Below are positions 48,552 to 60,250 of a stretch of 64,000 nt of DNA, piece after piece. The stretch is from Sanderia malayensis. Its lineage: Eukaryota; Cnidaria; Scyphozoa; Semaeostomeae; Pelagiidae. Under the pieces are notes generated by a model. It was not told where the DNA came from. It did not search any database and worked only from the letters and a program-made list of their open reading frames with translations. Numbering within the stretch: the stretch's first letter is position 1; every line of letters begins with the position of its first letter. The translations under genes were made by a program, and so were the position numbers. The stretch is from assembly GCA_013076295.1 (NCBI GenBank), contig RQOL01000374.1, positions 3,338,743 to 3,402,742 of the forward strand. Direction: 5' to 3'.

Positions 48552-48659
48552 GTATATTCACTTAGCAGTTGATGATATGGATATATATATATTATTAAGG
48601 TGTTGGCAAAGGTGCTGGATATATATATATATACCTTATTTTCTCTAGTCAGCACCTGA

Positions 48660-48960
48660 GCGCTTACCATATTTCCTCGATTAAACGCCCCCCCTCGATT
48701 AAAAGCCCCCCTCGAATAAACACCCCCTTTTGCTACCAACTTTTGCAATAAACGCCCCCCTCGATTAAACGCCCCCTCTTTGTGCAAAACCATGGCGACT
48801 TTCATTTTCTACGTTGTTGCTCGATAAAGCAAGGTTCAACTAAACCATTTTCTCTCTTCTGGACCCAATGACAGAGCCTGTGATCTTGTACTTTCCAATA
48901 AACGCCCCCCCCCCCTTTGAATAATGTCCCCTCTCGATTAGGTGCCCCCCAAAAATGTGC
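48660..48960. repeat. C-rich MITE-like repeat
   Basis: Repeated CCTCGATTAAACGCCCCC and AATAAACGCCCC motifs, starting ACCATATTTCCTCGATTAAA and ending GGGGGGCACCTAAT on the other strand. It resembles common invertebrate hAT-type MITEs that start with TATTTCCTCG. It cuts off the 3' end of the minus-strand gene. Confidence 0.6.
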
Positions 48961-51900
48961 CATGTTTCATAAGAATCTTCACACCACGACAAGAAATCTG
49001 CAAGGACTCCTAAACTGAAATTTTCTGATGCCAAATCACTTCGCAATTTAGAAAGACTTTGGTTGTCCATTCCCATTGTCGCATACTCTTTCAGAAGGTC
49101 GCGTATTTTTTTCTCTGGCACAAGTGTTCTATTTTCGAAACTAGTATAAAGTGAAAATGCTATAAAATAAGTGCAAAAAACACGTGTTTATACTAATGTT
49201 AGTGTAAAGTCAAGTTACTTTTTCCATTGTAAAAGCAACCAGCCATTGTTTTTAGATAAGCAATGGTGATAACACTGTCTGCTTCAGTTAGTTCTGATTT
49301 CAAAAGCGTTTTTGTTTTCTAACAAAACAAATTGTGTTATATTTCTGTTGTGTTGTATTCTTGTCTGTTTAACTTTTGTTCCTTGATTTGTTTCAGTTCA
49401 CTGATCTTAAAAAGAAACTCAGTGTTAAGTAAAGCCCAGCCTAGAAGTTTGTTAAAATGTAGTTCATATACAAAATACTTATCATCCTTTCAGCAAAACT
49501 TCACATTCTTCACTAGCTACGTCCATATTTTGCGCATATTCTCCCTTGAATGCCAGTGCTGTCGCATCGCATGTCAAAATATCTGGAAACTGTCCACATT
49601 TATTGCATATGAATGCAGCATCGTTGTCGATTTCCAGCAGTTCCAAAAACGAATACCATGCTTGTCGCCACTGCTGATAATTAATCGTCGGCAATGCTTG
49701 GTCACTTGCAAACGTCATGTACAGTTGCATGGACTGGTGAAAGCCAACTAAGCTGCAACTGCAAAAGAAAAGTAAAACATACTCTTTTTCATAACAATCA
49801 AATCAATTTAAAAGCTCCCATTCAGATTGCTGTATCACTGTGGTCAACAAGAACTCTAAAGTTTACCTGTTGCCAGTGAGAAATCTGAACATATAGTCTT
49901 TCAAAACGTCATGCCCAATAATGAATTCCCCCATGTTAAGAAGTCCCCTCGCATAGCCGCAAAAATTTTGTACATGTTTGCAGTTGGGGCACTTTCTTTC
50001 AGGGACTACAACAAAACAATTTTTTAAATTATGTACAAGGCACATACAATATTAATACCAACAACATAAGTACTTGTACGACTTTAAAATTACGGCTCAC
50101 CATGCACAAGTCTCACACAACTTCTTGTCACTAGCTTCACTCCACATTTCCATAAAAAATTAAAATCATAATTTGTGCCACAAATGTTACACTCTTCATC
50201 ATCAAAATCAGGAATTAAGAGAAGCGACCCATCAACTCCATCCTTTGCGGCATGCAAAAGTGTCCCTTCGTGAACACTCTTCTGGAGTGGTTGTGTTACA
50301 ATAGATATTTTTGCTGTTGACAGGGCCTTCTTCGTGTAAAGTTTCCGATGTTGGTTCTGCAAGATTTCACTTTGTTATACAAAGTCGACAAGACAATCTG
50401 GGATGGCTGCTTGCTCCCCATCCAATTCGGCATTCAGCATGTTTATGTGACGGCAAGTGTGCTTGCCAAATGTACAACGAGTACAAGAAAATCCTTTATG
50501 GTCCACACCTATAACAGCCTCGTCCTCCTCATTCATTGACAAGAGTATTAAGGGGTCTTCAAAATCTTTTAATGCCTTCAATGTCACACGTTGCTGAAAA
50601 TGAATGCCATTAATACAATATAAGCGCCGCATTTGAAAGAGATAAAGTTGAGGAGTGCCGCCCCCAAAGAGCGCCGCAGTTTACTTTTTTCTAAATGGGG
50701 TGTTACCTCTACTACTAGACTGTTACCTATTTTACTACTAAAAATTGCTCAAAACGGACTTGTTTTATTAAAAAATGACAGAGTTTTTAAAAAGCGCCGC
50801 GCCCGTAAGAGGGCCGCATCAAAAGTACTCGAAATTAAATGAGCGCTGCAGCGCTCACTCGAGTAAATACGGCAATGAAAAGTTGACATGCGTAATCATG
50901 TGAATTGCTGACAACTTTGCCTTGCAAATCCAATTTTGTATAACTTCATCTTTGCATGAACGTGAATACTTACTTTACTATATTCGTGCTCATACTCTCT
51001 CACTAAAAAAATTATAAAAGAAGAATCATTTAGCAGCATGAAATAAATGAAACAATTTCAATAACAAGAAACAAGTTAATATAATACAATTTCTGATGAC
51101 AACTTCGTTGTTAACGTAGTCACACCAGTCAAGTTGCAAATATTTTATTATTCTTTAATGAGATTTTTGCAGTTTCGTTGTTAGCGTATCAAAATTTGGT
51201 ATATTACCTACGAAGTCATCTTTCCTCAGAATCACAATTACAAAACTTAGGAACATGTTTCAGAATGCCAATTATACTTAGGACTTTATTGAAATACATC
51301 ATTTTAGCCACACCAGTCAAGTTGCAAACATTTTATTATTCTTTAATGACATTTTTGCAGTTTCGTTGTTAGTGTATCAAAATTTGGTATGTTACCTACG
51401 AAGTCATCTTTCCTCAGAATCACAATTATAAAACTTAGGAGCATGTTTCAGAATGCCAATTATACCTAGGACTTCATTGAAATACATCATTTTAGTCACA
51501 CCAGTCAAGTTGCAAACATTTTATTATTCTTTAATGAGATTTTCGCAGTTTCGTTGTTAGCGTATCAAAATTTGGTATATTACCTACCAAGTCATCTTTC
51601 CTCAGAATCACAATTACAAAACTTAGGAACATGTTTCAGAATGCCAATTATACCTAGGACTTCATTGAAATACATCATTTTAGTCACACCAGTCAAGTTG
51701 CAAACATTTTATTATTCTTTAATGAGATTTTTGCAGTTTCGTTGTTAGCGTATCAATTTGGTATATTCTCTACGAAGTCATCTTTCCTCAGAATCACAAT
51801 TACAAAGCTTAGGAACATGTTTCAGAATGCCAATTATACCTAGGACTTTATTAAAATACATCATTTTAGTCACACCAGTCAAGTTCCAAACATTTTATTA

Positions 51901-54045
51901 TTCTTTAATGCGATTTTTCCAGTTTCGATGTTAGCGTATCAAAATTTGGTATATTATCTACGACGTCATCTTTCCTCAGAATCACAATTACAAAACTTTG
52001 GAACATGTTTCAGAATGCCAATTATACCTAGAACGTCTTTAAAATACATCATTTTAGTCACACCAGTCAAGTTGGATTTGGAAACATTTTATTATTCTTT
52101 AATGAGATTTTTGCAGTTTCGTTGTTAGGGTATTCAAATACGAACTTCTCTTTCACTAGAATCAAATCTTCAGAGCTTCCTTTAACATATCAAACTTTGT
52201 ATTTTCGTCAACATTTGGTGTCTGCTCGTGACTTAGAAAATTATTATTACAATACTACTGATAAACATGGAGGCTTTTTTAACAAATCTTCAGTGGGGAG
52301 CAAATGATAAAAAGGGACCTATTGGTTCTGAATTCATGTTTCTAAAAACAAAAATAATACACAATCTTCTAACTTTTTAACCCCAGTCGTTATGTTAAAA
52401 AATGCCCTGGATAATTATAAGATCAGCATTTGACAGGCCAGAAATTGTTTAGAAATTACCTGCCATAACTTGCCCAGGTGTTATGTTATGTATATCATCC
52501 CACATAGTTGCAACATGTTCACAAGCAGTGATATGAATGCAAGGTGGGTGGCATTTATTCAGAGATTGGATGAAATCTAAAAAAAAGTGAACTTTGGATG
52601 TTAGTTGACATTTAAAATATTAAAAATGAAAGCTGTTAAAGCATAAAATAATGTGCTGACTTGCTGTTATCTTTGGTGATAAAAATAAAGCAAAAAGTGT
52701 TGTAGATTAGATTTTCACACATTAAAACAAACCGGTAATGCTCTCTGATAGTTCTTTGGTAAGTGACTTTAAAAACTTTCTTCTATCATCATTGCAAGTG
52801 CATGAGTAAAGCCACACTGATCCACTGGTAAACTGTGCAAATTGCCTTTTTACAAACTGGAATGTTTTTTTCTGTAAGCATAGTTAAGCATATGACTCAC
52901 TTTGTGGCCAAGTTAATTTGTTTTAAAATTTGATCATGATACAAATTTGCAATTCAATGTTGTTGATATTTAAAGCAGGTACTAATGTTTTCAATCATAC
53001 CTTTAATGCATTTCTTTCAGAATCAAAGTCCTGAATCAAAAATCTGGAATAGTTTTCATCTATAGATACAACTGCTTTAGAGCGAAGGATGTTCATTAGA
53101 TACAGCTGATTCCTATTGATGGGAATCTGGAATTTAAAAAGTTAAATTCACAGTTCATGCCTATTGATATCCAACAGGGTGTGCTTTGCTTTTAGAAGTC
53201 TGCATTAGAAGTCTACTTTTAACATTTTCAATAGTTTGCAGTAAAAGCAAACTTTGAAAAATGGACCTACTTTCACAGATTGGTGCTGAATACTTGTGTT
53301 GTGTTCATACTAAGTGCAAAATAAATCATTAAAACAGTTTTTTATAAACAAAGAGCAAGAAAATTCCAGATTTATCTTACATTATGTCAGTTACTTAATT
53401 CAAAAATAATAAAAAAACCTGGTCATCATATGACTCTAAGTCACAATTTTCATCCACTTCTGCCATGTCTACATCAGCTATGTCCATTTCTTCAGAATCT
53501 CCTTCATCAAACTGGAAAATTGAACCTGTGTGTGTTTAATGCAAAATGTATTATGCCACAAATTTTTTGAGAAATATGAGTTCAAAGACTTCATTAAGTA
53601 ATTAAATTTTCATCATAGCTAGCCACCCAAACAGCTGCACTCATCAGGATTCGAACCTGAATCTTTTCTCAATCTGGAGAAATGTGCTTTCCAGTTGCAC
53701 CATAAATGCTGGGTCACTTAACTGTTTTGGGTAGTAGCTGAAAAAGCCTGGAGAAGCTGATATTTCGCGTTTTGATTGAAGTTATGTTCTAAAATAAACA
53801 CAACTTTGGTAAATTAAGATAATTATATAGCTACCATCCTGCTCTTGTACGTGTTATTCATTTCCCTCATCATCAACTAACTTCTTTTTGTACAATTTTG
53901 GACAACGTCTTGTACTTTTTATTCGTGCTGGATTATCGAATGAATATTTAGGTCTGCTCCTTGATCCACCTTCCTCCTCCAATGCTGATGCTGATGTCCC
54001 TGCTGATGAATCTGTTTCCACAGTGCAATCAGTTATATTTCTCAT
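48960..54045 (-). CDS. HMGXB3-like / KDZ-associated cysteine-cluster gene, multi-exon, C-terminus lost
   Basis: Exons by splice sites: 54045-~53881, 53511-53419, 53126-53001, 52856-52733, 52576-52460, 50593-50381, 50356-50101, 50005-49867, 49758-~49482 and ~49121-48960; phases fit within the first five and within 50593-49758. Motifs are a Cys cluster (LYSCTCNDDRRKFLKS, NKCHPPCIHITACEHV), a SWIM-like finger (FSCTRCTFGKHTCRHIN), CNICGTNYDFNFLWKCG, RKCPNCKHVQNFCGYARG, and ICNKCGQFPDILTCDATAL followed by AFKGEY. I recall the last segments from animal genes named HMG domain-containing protein 3-like, which contain cysteine clusters associated with KDZ transposases. The join between 52460 and 50593 lacks a phase match, so an exon is missing or lost, perhaps to the repeats there. 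Likely inactive. Confidence 0.55.
50606..50876. repeat. 270-bp MITE with GCGCCGC-rich ends
   Basis: Left end TGCCATTAATACAATATAAG then GCGCCGCA. The right end, inverted, reads TGCCGTATTTACTCGAGTGA then GCGCTGCA. About 28 bp of imperfect TIRs. It lies in the intron next to the exon starting at 50593. Confidence 0.6.
51119..52140. repeat. 188-bp tandem repeat, about 5.4 copies
   Basis: CACACCAGTCAAGTTGCAAA recurs at 51121, 51309, 51497, 51685, 51871 and, with a changed end, 52059, so the unit is 188 bp (one copy is 186). Units are about 95% alike by eye and contain CAGAATGCCAATTATACCTA. It lies in an intron or lost-exon gap of the minus-strand gene. Confidence 0.95.
53617..53725 (-). mobile_element. 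tRNA-derived SINE relic
   Basis: The minus strand has an A-box-like TATGGTGCAACTGGAAAGCA and a B-box GGTTCGAATCCTG about 40 bases later. The halves cannot pair as a functional tRNA. It sits in an intron of the minus-strand gene. Confidence 0.5.
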
Positions 54046-55618
54046 AGACCTTAACTTTTTTCTGCCGCTTCAATACATTGCTTAAGGTGATACTTATCCA
54101 TGGCTTCAATTCCAGTAGTAGATACCAGCAATACACGATAAATTATGTTGTTTTATGTTGCTGTTGTCGATGGTATTTACATTCATCATCCCTCTCTTTA
54201 CAGCCTCGAAAAAGAAAAGAAGAAAGAAGCGTATATCTGGAAACGAGGATCGTTCGTTCGTAAAGTACGAAATTTTGATAACTTCCATTCATGAATTTAT
54301 CCAACAAACAACCAAAATATGTTTGTTTGGCTGATGTGCCAAGAGGACTGTCAAGCCACGAATCTTTTGGGACATTTCTGCAGGAAAACATTTGATAAAA
54401 GAACTAAATATTTGAATGGTTCCATAACTGAACCAATAAAATTAAACTTGTAAGGTTAATTTTGAGCAAAATCTTCTGCTCATGAGCATAATTTGTATCT
54501 ATATTTAGATTTTCTTACAATTTCCAATTTACTATTTTACATGTCAATACCGCTGTATAAAAATTTAAGCAGTTATGGGCCACCTTGGCCTTTAAACTTG
54601 TATTTGAAAAAAGCCAAATAACAGTCGTTACCGGTTACTATTACTGTTGCTGAAAAGACTTTGCTGAACCAGTTGGTGCTAGATATCAAAGGCCAGAGGG
54701 AGGTTGATGAGAATTAATATTTTCGTGATTCAGGACCGAGACCGAGAACAATTGTCGTGCAGCAGTATACGTCGTTTGTTGTCGGAATGTATGCATGGCC
54801 CAGCCTTAGAATAATGCCTGTAATATCTGGCGCGAATTTCCTTTGAGTTTCCTCGTGTTCTAGCGTTGAGCTCTGTCGCTGTGTATGGGATTGTCCAATT
54901 TGAATGATATGATCTATTCATGCAAACTTGCAATTCATGTAAATCCTTTCTCAAATAAATGCAACAATGAGCCCTGTGTAGTTTTAAAAGGAAAACTTGT
55001 GAACTAACTGTGTGTAAAGTATAAAAGTCTAAATCATGGCTGCGGGAAGAAGGGAACGATAGCCGGTTGTTCTTTTACATGCAAAGTTTGTTTTAATGGT
55101 TGTTGCAATTTTAAGTTCAGTGTATTCGTACATTAATATAAAAGTACATGAAACGGTACCCTTTTTGTTTTGTAAGAACAGCCTTGTATAACAAAAATCA
55201 GGCTATGTATTTGCTCAAAAAATAAGAGCAACATGAGAAACAAACAAAGCCGGTTGACATTCAACAAAACAAAACTCAAGAAATATAATAGCAGCAGCAA
55301 TTTAATGTTAAAGGTATGGAAACTCAAATTTATAAACACACTTTGGTAATAATCATAATAATCAATCATATAATCAAGGTCAGAACATCTAGTCGGTCTC
55401 GGTGAAACAAAAAAACAAAAGGTAAAACTATAGGAATAACAGAGAAAGCGGAAGTATGTCTTTAATATTAAATTGAGTGTCAATCACTTTTCACAAGTTT
55501 ACGCTTCACTTCGCTTCCGCTCTGCTGTGATTTGTGATGTGGCTTTCCAAAATTTGACATGAAAGCCTATACGTATTCCCGTGTCCAACGATCACCTAAG
55601 TTAGTAGCTTTATGAGTA

Positions 55619-57451
55619 CTAGGGGTCATCACTCGCTTCGCTCGTTCGCCCCAGCCCGTCAAGTAAAAAAGGCTTAATCTGGTTGGCGCACTTCGTGCGC
55701 TGCATTCGCTCACGCTCATGCCCCTTTCTACCCCACTTACAATGGGTTAGCTCGCTGCGCTCGCCTATCGTTGGCGCACTTCGTGCGCTGCACTCGCTAA
55801 CGCTCATGCCCCTGTCAACACCACTTACAATGGGTTAGCTCGCTGCGCTCGCCTATAGTTGGCGCACTTCGTGCGCTGCATTCGCTAACGCTCATGCCCC
55901 TTTCTACCCCACTACAATGGGTTAGCTCGCTGCGCTCGCCTATGGTTGGCGCACTTCGTGCGCTACATTCGCTAACGCTCATGCCCCTTTCAACCCCACT
56001 TACAATGGGTTAGCTTGCTGCGCTCGCCTGTCTATCTATTATCAAGAAACATTGACTGATAGGGCGCACTTCGTGCGCTGCATTCGCTAACGCTCATGCC
56101 CCTTTCAACCCCACTACAATGGGTTAGCTCGCTGCGCTCGCCTATGGTTGGCGCACTTCGTGCGCTGCATTCGCTAACGCTCATGCCCCTTTCAACCCCA
56201 CTTACAATGGGTTAGCTCGCTGCGCTCGCCTGTCTATCTATTATCAAGAAACATTGACTGATAGGGCGCACTTCGTGCGCTGCATTCGCTTCGCTCATGC
56301 CTCTATCAACCCCACGTACAGTGGGTTAGCTCGCTGCGCTCGCCTGTCTATATATTATCAAGAAACATTGACTGATAGGGCGCACTTCGTGCGCTGCATT
56401 CGCTTCGCTCATGCCTCTTTCAACCCCACGTACAATGGGTTAGCTCGCTGCGCTCGCCTGTCTATCTATTATCAAGAAACATTGACTGATAGTGCGCACT
56501 TCGTGCGCTGCATTCGCTTCGCTCATGCCTCTTTCAACCCCACGTACAATGGGTTAGCTCGCTGCGCTCGCCTGTCTATCTATTATCAAGAAACATTGAC
56601 TGATAGTGCGCACTTCGTGCGCTGCATTCGCTTCGCTCATGCCTCTGCCTACTCCTCTTGCAACAGTTTGGCTCGCTTCGCTCGCCTGATAACCCCTTAT
56701 CATAATTTGTTTATTAAAACCTTGGGCTTGTTTACATTAGGCCCAAGCGTCGCAAGCATGCCGAAGCAACAATGGCGGTCGCCTACTACCTAAACTACAA
56801 CTATCTCACTCGAAAAACAAAACAAAGCTATCACCTGTGTTCTCAATTGTTTCCTGTAATTTTCCAGAGGTCTCTCAAACAATTAGCAAGTCTTTACAAA
56901 GATAATTCAGGTCGTAAAACACTTTGAAAGGCGCCCAGTTATCCTTTGTGTTGAAAACAAAAACACGCGTCTTCTCCAAAAGTACCTGCTGTTCAACCCG
57001 AGGGCTAATTTGCATGATAACGAAAAACGCGTGACTTTTCACGTGAAGTCACGAAAGAGCCAATCAAATTGCAGGTATAGGCGAAACGGGTCACGTGAAG
57101 AGCGAACACTTTGTTCGAAAATGGAGTTCGGGACGCGAATTTGGAAGTTTCGCCAGCGTAAACCGTAGTTTTTTCGTGAGAGCACAATTAGCAGAATAAT
57201 TAGTGGAATAATTCAAAATTTCAGGAGAAAATCGAAAAACAAAATCCATTACCCTGGTTAAATTAATAAAGTAAACATTCAGTGTGAATTTCAGTGCCAT
57301 ATATCCACATACAAAAAAGCCTTTGTGATCACACGGTTCGCCGTTTCGGCCCATTGTTTTCGGGCGTTCGACCTATTGTTTCGGGTCGAATCTATTGTTT
57401 TTGGCAGGGAAAATGCGTTATCACGTGACTCCGTAGAATATATATATTAGA
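55619..57451 (-). mobile_element. Helitron-like element copy B (complete)
   Basis: Complete copy on the minus strand. It begins TCTAATATATATATTC at 57451 after a host A, contains the 5' conserved region (57270-56740) and a satellite array, and ends CTAG at 55619 before a host TA. Length 1,833. The two ends are not inverted repeats of each other and there is no target duplication. Direct comparison with copies A and C defines the family. Confidence 0.7.
55640..56690 (-). repeat. Satellite array of copy B
   Basis: About eleven units alternating between the 88-bp form and a ~117-bp form with CTATTATCAAGAAACATTGA. Each has the hairpin GCGCACTTCGTGCGC. The 117-bp units, a multiple of three, keep a 179-codon frame open at 56254-56793; it is not a gene. 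Confidence 0.9.
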
Positions 57452-57950
57452 TAGTTTTTAATAAAGTAAACCAAGAACTATATCACATCTTTTAATGGGT
57501 TTAAAAAATCTGAAAAAATACCCCAACTGACAAAAGGCAATTTAAAACAAAATGTATATTCACACAAAATATAAAAAACCGCTGTTTACAAATAAAACTG
57601 ACTTATTTTCCATAACTGTATGTAGCAATAATATCAAATTTATTGATCGTTTTTTTTGTTATTAATTTTGTATTTGACCATTTAGCTTAGTTTTGTTAAA
57701 TTTTTCTGACTTGAACTGGATGCTTCTCTAATTTCATAATCTTCATAAATTAATTTCATAAATCCATAAAGATCGGTAAAATTATGTTGTGTTGTTAAAT
57801 CAGTCACAGTTTTACAGTTTTCGGATCCAGCAAAACTTATTTTCCGATTTCTCGTCGGTTGGTAAGGCTTGTCGGCCGATCAACCAATCAGAATTCTCCG
57901 AAAATCCACCTCCCTCTGGCCTTTGATATCTAGCACCAACCTGCTGAACC

Positions 57951-58619
57951 ACCAGCACACTTTCTCTATTTCATCCAACACAATCAAGAACCCTTGATAG
58001 GCCAACGATATTTCCCTTCTTTGTGTCTGGCACAACCCATTGAGACCTTGTGTAGCTTTCTGTTTGTAAAAAAAAGAAAACCAAAATCAATAGAATGTTC
58101 ATTGTAGATAAAGATTTACTGCATTGTAGATCTATATGTGTCATAACTTGCTGACTGTGGGTACTCTAGTCAGCAATTCATTTTCCTTATATTAATAACC
58201 AACATCTCAAATACCTTCCAATTGGCAGATAACACATTAAAATGTGAGAAACCATACAAAAATGCAACTGCTTTACCTCAGGATGAGATATGTCACCAGA
58301 AATGCATGACTGTTCACCATATATTGTATTTAGTCAATGATTTAGTTAGACAACGAAAATAGTCTGGCCATAAATTTTTGAGGTTTAAATTGCTAGAAGA
58401 GGTTATTGGAACTAATTTGAGACGTGTGATTCCTGGAAATGTTTCAGTATCATTTAATTTTCATTGGATTTTGTTGTACTTTATTTACCTCAATGGATTT
58501 GTCAATTGAAAATATCAACTGGGTTTTTCATTAAAATTTGTTGTAATTTATCATCATGTGTCTAAAAGGTCATGTAAGAAAAATCTTGAACTTTTTGTTC
58601 TCAATTTGATTGATCAATT
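57951..58619. other. Unassigned AT-rich spacer
   Basis: No gene or repeat recognised. Confidence 0.4.
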
Positions 58620-58699
58620 TACAACTTGATTGATAGATTTACAACTCGATTGATAAATTTACAACTCAACGATAAACTTGTTCTCAAATACCTTTTGAC

Positions 58700-59500
58700 A
58701 GTAACAGTGTGCCATACATCGCCAAACTGTATCCAGATGAGATGCATGTGTCATTCAATAAGCTCGTGCATTCAGAACACATTTGACAAGCTTTTTTCAA
58801 ATCTGGGTTTCTTATTAAAGGAGGTACGAAAATGGTTTTCCAAAGCAGTATAAGAAGAGAAGTTTTCTAAGAAATTGAAAGCTTTTGATATAATGAACGC
58901 AGACACTCAGCACCAAGGTACTTGTCTACCATTCGGAAAATACTGTGAAACGTGCTGGCTTGTGAGAGGAAAAGTACTCTACAATATCCTTCTAATCCGG
59001 GAGGAGCTTAAAGCCTATTTTCTTGTTGTCGATCTTGCTACCTCTCAGAATGCAAGGTTGAAGGCAAAAATGCTTCATGAGATGCTGGCAAATCCTGTAA
59101 ATCACCGTCAATGAAGACGTGTTCAATGGTAAAATCCCACAGGACACAGTGGAATTGTGGTCAGCAGTTCTAAAGCATACAACTCAGACAGTTAAAAAGC
59201 CGTTCGAGAATGTGGCAAAGTATGTGCTATATGTTTGAGTTTACGTTACCTCTTACCTGCATTACCCACCGGCAACGCAGTCACAGAGAGAGTTTTCTCT
59301 TGTGTGACATGCATAAAACAATGCATCAAACAAAACAACGCAACAGGTTGCAGCTCAAAGCACTGGAATCTATCAAAAGAATACATGCAAATTTGCATTT
59401 CGAGGATTGTTGTAAAGATTTTATTGAGACACAGAAGATGCTGGGTTTTTTAACACAGAACAATTTTACTTGTCTGATAATAGCAAGGAGGAGGGACTGA
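58700..59500 (+). pseudogene. hAT transposase remnant
   Basis: Plus-strand pieces: CMCHSISSCIQNTFDKLFSN and FLLKEVRKWFS (about 58755-58850), then ETCWLVRGKVLYNILLIREE and AKMLHEMLANPVNH (58875-59114), the middle of a hAT transposase. Then the dimerisation domain LLPALPTGNAVTERVFSCVT (about 59250-59310) and NRLQLKALESIKRIHANLHF with CCKDFI in another frame (59330-59420). At least three frameshifts. It resembles the ZNF862/KIAA1586-like group of hAT-derived proteins. N-terminus and TIRs not found. Confidence 0.82.
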
Positions 59501-59571
59501 CGAAGACTTTGAAGTACTATCTATGTTTTAATGTTATTCTGAATTTCTTAAACTGGTTCTATGTGTTATTT

Positions 59572-60210
59572 TTAACCCTTTCCGTCCCAGTGTCCCGGTA
59601 AGGTCCCAGATGAAAAAAATTTCCGACAAAGTAAATTTGTTTAGAATTCGTCAAAAACTTGTACAATGTACAATGTTCATGTGTAGAACTCGAAAATCAA
59701 ATTTGTTTTTGAAATAAAGAAAGAGATTTCAGGCTCGTGAAAGGTAAATTGAAGTTTGAAAAGAGAATTCATATAGACACACGTGTTCGATGAAACCTGC
59801 ATGATGTAGGACCAAAGCTCAGAATTAGTCATGAGTCATGCTACAATTGAAGCAATTGAAACCAACTAATGATTAGAAATCTTAATAAATGTCGGGGTAT
59901 TTAAGAGCTTTCTACTATAATTAAGAAAACATGTTTCCAAATGAATTATTAGGGTTTTATGTAGAATTTTGAGGTAGGATTTTAACAAAAACACGATAGA
60001 ATTTTCACGTATCAAAACTTTCATAGAGTTGTTTGTAAAGGAAGTAAAGGAGCCAGGGTAAAAATTGGCGGGAAAGTCATATGACGACACCATTTGTTTA
60101 CCAATGATTGTTTACTAATGTTTATCTGAATTTGAAAGAGAATTGAATATGGACTACGAAGCTTGTACCTCTTGCAAGAACCTGTCTGATGAAGAAGATC
60201 TAACCAATGG

Positions 60211-60250
<40 letters not shown>

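Larger units (their letters stand above)
47574..54301. mobile_element. 6.7-kb transposon with two gene modules (KDZ-like)
   Basis: Element 47581-54294. The duplication AATTTAT is at 47574-47580 and 54295-54301. The subterminal inverted repeats are imperfect: TATCAAAATTT followed within two bases by TACTTTACGAACGA at 47594-47620, and inverted at about 54255-54281. Inside are a short plus-strand multi-exon gene and a long minus-strand multi-exon gene, which face each other and converge. A duplication of 7-8 bp fits KDZ-type elements (Zisupton uses 8 bp), but the catalytic core of a KDZ transposase is not preserved. Smaller repeats have invaded it at 48660-48960, 50606-50876 and 51119-52140. Confidence 0.7.
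47471..54610 (+). mobile_element. Second LINE 3' copy, split by a 6.7-kb transposon
   Basis: 47471-47580 repeats 46977-47090 and starts directly in the poly(A) of the first copy. Its continuation is at 54295-54610 (ACAACCAAAATATGTTTGTT to the same UTR end, GGGCCACCTTGGCC). The interruption 47581-54294 is another element. Both LINE parts are in the correct order and orientation. Confidence 0.88.
54662..57950. mobile_element. 3.3-kb non-autonomous TIR element with 9-bp duplication
   Basis: Element 54671-57941, TIR GTTGGTGCTAGATATCAAAG extending to about 40 bp, and target duplication TGCTGAACC at 54662-54670 and 57942-57950. The 9-bp duplication fits MULE-type elements, though the TIR is unrelated to the MULE at 29184. 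No transposase. It contains Helitron-like copy B. Confidence 0.82.

Noticed and set aside
48580..48640. Hairpin from ATATATAT runs
   Set aside because: Simple AT microsatellite; pairing is not informative.
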